A stretch of DNA of 10,065 nt from Spongospora subterranea (lineage: Eukaryota > Endomyxa > Phytomyxea > Plasmodiophorida > Plasmodiophoridae): contig OUQQ01000697.1 of NCBI GenBank assembly GCA_900404475.1, positions 1,702 to 11,766 on the forward strand. Direction: 5' to 3'. The notes beneath the pieces are model-generated. The model was not told the origin of the DNA. It saw only the letters and a list, made by a program, of their open reading frames with translations, and made no database searches. A program made the translations under genes and the position numbers. This document shows positions 5,740 to 10,065 of the stretch, in pieces (position 1 is the stretch's first letter; each line of letters starts with the position of its first letter).

Positions 5740-8700
5740 ATGTCGCTTCGATCTTCTAGGTCGGCAGCAGAAGCTGCACAGAGACAGCATCCTCGCCTCA
5801 GAGCATTCCACGATGCTATGGCAACCGCTATGCAGGTAGGTCTCCTCATATTGTGTTCGTCCCAACTTTAGACAGCAGTCCTCAATATAGCCTTGCTTCA
5901 ATGAAATGCGTCATAATGGTCACTCGTGAATTTAAGTTAGCTGAACAGCTTGTCCCTGTTGCCTTTTTACTCCATTTCTTCGTTTTGCATTCCAGATAGA
6001 TTACTCACTTATTATGTAGGCCTTTGAGAAAGCTCGTGAATGGCCGGTACTACGTTAAAAGTCAATTTTCAAAATTTTAATTCTGTATAGGACCTGATTA
6101 AATGTCTCGGTCGCGTTAACAAAGTTCTGTCTAAATTCTCTCATATTGAACACGTTCCAATGGCCCTGACCGTCAGCAAACGGTCTGCAGCTTTACGTTT
6201 TTTCATTGCCATTGTCAACACATAATGTCATGCTTTAGATTAGCTCAATGCCTGAATCCTGTTTTACCCGGTGGCGTTCATTTGAAAACGTTGGAGACTT
6301 ATCGGGTCATTCTCGAACGTATAGGACCTAAGCGTCTTTTACAAGTACAATTTTCCAATACTTCGAATTTTGAGTATTCACATTTTTCTTTTCCAGGATC
6401 TTTCGCTCTATTCAACAGGGTTATTTCCACTGTTCTCGTATGCCTCCACCCGGGTCAAACCTGATTTGCTTGAGATTTACGAAAATTACTACATTAAATT
6501 GGGCCAAGGTCTTCTTCCTTGTCTTTCTGGATTCATTCTTGCTGTATTACCAGGTAACACGACTCTTATCGAACGCGGTTCTCACAGTTTTGGTTGCATA
6601 TCAGAAACTAATTGGGAAGTTGGTCGCTTTTTTGGTCGTTATCAAGTCTCTATCATCAACCAGTTAAATTGAGTGTCTCAGGTCTGGAAGAAGGCTCTGG
6701 GGACGTGTACGCCAGGACGTTGAAATTGCTGGGTCAGTCATTTTCACCAGTCATTCTACGAATTTATCTTTTGTATCAATGTTTGTGCTGAGAATTAATT
6801 AGTTGTTGGCCAAAATATGGCTGTCAGTAATTTGTTTTATAGAGGAGACTCGTCAACAAGTCAGTGGTCCCTTATTCGCACTCGCTCTCTGGCGATGCCT
6901 GCTTCAATGCCCAACGGCCCGGGCATCGGCGTTACGCTTTATCGTGGCCACCATTCCACCAACTGGCACTCCAGAACTTGAGCGTTACCTTCCCCTGAAA
7001 CGTTCTCTCGCTATTGAGGTTTCTTCTTCCTATGCTTAACAATTTGGTTGTTTTCACAGCAACCGTTTGCTTAGGCGATTGTGGCAGCGCTTCATGATCG
7101 TGACGTCCTAGTGCAGCGCGTCATGTTTGATCTGTTAATTTCACATTTTCCTTTAGTGGTATCGGTTTTCACTCGAAATGAATTAATCTACCTTGGTAAT
7201 AAGCAGTGCTTTGTCTTTTTTGTTGAATATAGTTTTCAGTACTTTGCTTCACAATTTTTTAAGCATTGTAATCGCTTCTTAAGCGTATTTTCGTAACCGC
7301 ACATATAACATCTACCTGACACAAGGTTATGATAATGGATCTTCGATTCAGCCAGATTTTTGCGTTTTCGAATTCCAGTCGTTAAACAAACTGTTTTTCT
7401 TTAATCCTTCAATATAGGTTGTAAAGTTCGACGTTGAGAATTTCAGCAGAATTTTCTTATTCCGACATTGTCGATTTCTGCTTAGTTCAAGCCACATTGC
7501 CTGTTATTTTACGACGAGAGACATCTGTCAATAGGCGCCTATATTCGTGGCTATTGGGGAAAGGGGTTGATCAGGATGCCGGAGCTGGAGGAGCTGGTAT
7601 TTCAGAGTTGACCGACGACACATTGGATATGTTGGTCAAATCGCTCATCAAAACTATGATCGATCCGCAAACATGTTCCGAGGACGCTGCTCAATCTTTC
7701 AACATTGCGCGAACTCTGATGGAGCGAGAGGTAATTTTCAATTTTCTATTTGGTTCTCGTCTCGCAATAATCTGCTGTTTTATCTCGAAAGAGTCATTTG
7801 TTTTTCAATTGACTGCTCCTTAAACTGATTCTTGAACGCCGTTCGACTAACAGTATATTTACTCAGGAAATTCAAATGAGCTCGTTCTTGAGTAGGATTT
7901 CCATACCGCTCATCGGGTATGCTTATCAATATAACTGTCATGATTCTGAACGTATGTACATGTTTTGCTAAAAAAATGTTCTCCATGATGTATACGTTCT
8001 TCGCAAAATTCCTCGAAATAATACTTTTTGATTCAATTGGTTGTATTCTATCTTCTCCTGAAAATCACTGTTTCCGTCCGTTTTTCATCTTTTGACTTTC
8101 TGTTGTCTGAGGAACAATATCTGTTCCATTATAGTGACTAGTTTTTTCACAAACCGTTATTAACTTATGCGATTTCTAGATTCTGGAAGCAACGCCACCA
8201 TTTCCCAGGCCGTTCTGAAATCCGCCCAACTGTTTTTCAATCAGGTCGATCTCGACCGGATATGGGCTTCATTGACGTCAGCGCTAACCGCCGCATTCGG
8301 AAATCTGAATCTTGATGAGAAAAAGAGGTCCGTATTGATTGAGTCTGACGACGATGACGAGAATCATCGTCTTCTTGCCGATGAAACGCACGCTCGGAAT
8401 CGTGTCTATACTATCAATCTTATAGACTTTGCTCTGGACTTTCTTCCAATGCATTTCGATAATGTCAGCTCAGACTTTTGTTGCACCAGCTCGTTGTTAA
8501 CAGAAATCATCAGTTTCGTTTTCAATATTAACCAGGATAGTTTTTTCACGTGCTCAGTCTATGCATTTCTCTTTTGCTGTTTGAGTCGTAAGATCGACGG
8601 TGCTCCAATATTTACATGGTGTCCACAGGATGATAGCGGCCCGAATATTATCCCGAACTTGATCGACGCCACTTTGAAAGGCCTTTACAAGTACCTTCAG

Positions 8701-10065
8701 TTTATTTGTTGCGTCAATTGACGGCCGGTAACACTGATTCAGTTTTTTTAGCACATCGTGGGATAGCGCCATCGAGGAGTTCACTCGAACAGTTCTATTT
8801 GTTACAAAGCTTTTATCGGCCAAATTTGCTCCTTATCATGGCAACGCTGTCTTGGCCGAATGGGACTCCTTTCTCGTCTCAGTTTCATTACCGCGGGCCG
8901 ACAACATTACCGATATGTTTCGAAGCTCAGTAATTCTCTGCTCCCCATTACCGCCGGTACTCCATGCTGCTCTTTTTTTTAAATTTACAATATGATGAAC
9001 ACGGTTGCGTTCTCCAGAATTCTAAATCAATGTTTACATGGTTTTTATGTTTGAGTTCAATCGATGTTCCGATTGTATTTTTATATGATAATACAAGTGC
9101 ACGTGTGTTGTACATAAACTGCCGACGTTCTGCAAATTCTCCAGATTTTTATTTGGTTCAGTGCAGAAATTTTTTTGCTGTTATGTTCGTGACATGTTTC
9201 AGAGCGTATTTTCCGCCAATTGAGGTTACGAATTTTTTTGAATCTGCTCGATTACTCAGCCATGCGCATGTGGTTTCCCGTTTGAATCCGTATTTTGTTG
9301 CGATTTTTCATTTTCACGGTTCGGTTTTCTCGATTTAGATGTCGTCCTTGGAGAAGGCGCTTCGCTCCAATGATGCCCCTGTAGCCGCTCCACAGGCATA
9401 CCTCAGCGCCATAACCCTGCTTTTCGACCTGTTTCACACACTGCTGTTGCGCGGGCTGAAATGTGATCAGCATTTTCGTCATGCCTCGCGATATTGTCAC
9501 TATGTGCTGGAGTTTGCTTTATCACAGCAACCGGAGTTGGCCTGCATCGGTAATGGCTCTGGCGTCTATTTCATTCTTTCACCTCTGCTCTCTCGTACCT
9601 CGATAACCCATAAAATTTTTTTCTCTGTTTAAGTTCTGTTCTGTCAAACGAATTTTATAAAATTTGCTGACTCTTTGTTTTGCCATAGGGGTTGAGGCGT
9701 GGGTCCGATTGGTTAACGTCGGTGTGTTCGAGAAGCAACAGGTCGCTTGCATCAATGTCGCACAGCATCTCTGGGGTCTCATCGGAAGTCAAGTCTCCAC
9801 AGATATACACTCGCGGGTATATCGGTCTATATCGCCTTTTACCCACCTGTTTCTATCGCTTTGTCTTCTCGACTTGTTTTCCACGCTCATTTATCATGCA
9901 ATTTTGGCTGGTTTTCGTTTATTTATCTGTGGTTTAGGTAGCGTTGTTGCTATCGCATCTTTATGGACTTTGCCCTCAGCTCTGCGAAGCTGTTGTCGCA
10001 AACGCCATGCTGCATCCAGTGCATAGTGAAGATGTTGACGACTCTTATGAGGGCTATCGTCGGTA
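5740..10065 (+). CDS. DOP1: Dopey family protein (Dop1/PAD-1), N-terminal part, 16 exons, runs off the right edge
   Basis: Conserved Dopey N-terminal domain. The family (Dop1 in yeast, DOPEY1/2 in human, PAD-1 in C. elegans) acts with Mon2 and P4-ATPase flippases on Golgi/endosome membranes and supports endosome-to-Golgi traffic. Exons that join in phase: 5740-5835, 6020-6046, 6091-6182, 6239-6344, 6397-6553, 6682-6732, 6843-7018, 7075-7195, 7486-7730, 7867-7951, 8180-8517 (3' end uncertain), 8629-8690, 8752-8929, 9339-9549, 9689-9816, 9938 to edge, about 733 codons. Family-like stretches in order: [132 protein letters not shown] and [11 protein letters not shown]. All chosen introns are GT-AG and every junction keeps the frame. 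Family members are about 2,300 residues or more, so roughly two thirds lies beyond the window. Local oddities are a Gly/Ala-rich stretch after WLLG and an acidic run (DDDDE) after the LTAAF block. Family identity is very likely; single splice sites are inferred. Confidence 0.93.
8930..9338 (+). other. Long Dopey intron, 409 bases
   Basis: The donor gtaatt at 8930 follows the exon ending TDMFRSS, and the acceptor cgatttag ends at 9338 before [12 protein letters not shown]. Both flanks are phase 0. The sequence is AT-rich with long T runs. A + strand frame is open across the second half, but its composition is unlike the exons and it has no Dopey-like block. A small exon hidden here cannot be excluded. 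Confidence 0.6.

Noticed and set aside
5653..5901. Minus-strand frames opposite the first Dopey exon
   Set aside because: They are shadows of the + strand exon that joins in phase to the conserved Dopey exons.
8964..9338. 124-codon + strand open frame before the MSSLEK exon
   Set aside because: It lies in a Dopey intron, has T-rich, Phe-heavy composition and lacks any family-like block.
1..10065. tRNA, rRNA or CRISPR features
   Set aside because: I saw no cloverleaf with conserved A and B boxes, no rRNA-like conserved stretch and no regularly spaced repeats.

Overview
The window looks like nuclear DNA of an intron-rich animal. It has one long spliced gene on the + strand with GT-AG introns of about 44 to 409 bases, a conserved metazoan trafficking protein, degenerate non-LTR retroelement pieces and short intergenic distances. 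Many introns are only 44 to 61 bases, and a Penelope-like element is present. That would suit a small-genome nematode, perhaps a clade I (Trichuris-like) worm, but this placement is only an inference.

Bases 1 to about 1250 hold decayed ankyrin-repeat coding sequence, read on the minus strand, and three diverged copies of one longer unit. Bases about 1500 to 3430 contain open segments on the minus strand that join at plausible splice sites. They look like exons of one or two unrecognised genes, with one C2H2-like cysteine/histidine cluster. Bases about 3640 to 4960 hold the remains of a Penelope-like element (PLE). One frameshifted reverse transcriptase lies on the minus strand, with the PKFHILPKLHKPG, DVSSLYTN and DGIAMG blocks. 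A second, inverted and more decayed piece sits about 850 bases away. Between them is a separate open minus-strand segment that I do not recognise. Around 5031 to 5122 there is a short 32-base tandem repeat with an internal inverted repeat.

Bases about 5186 to 5525 look like the last two exons of an unidentified + strand gene. Two overlapping AATAAA signals follow at 5620 to 5629, and there is an apparent frame slip in a run of ten A residues. About 215 bases further on, the main gene begins at 5740 and runs off the right end. It is the N-terminal third of a Dopey family protein (Dop1/DOPEY, C. elegans PAD-1). I could join 16 exons in phase to about 733 codons. The family member works with Mon2 and flippases in Golgi/endosome membrane traffic.

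The Dopey gene is ordinary and well supported. The left half is a TE-rich, pseudogene-like region in which nothing clearly forms a new system. The points most worth a second look are the unidentified minus-strand multi-exon gene, the inverted PLE pair, the frame-slipped upstream gene, and one Dopey intron that is fully open and a multiple of three.
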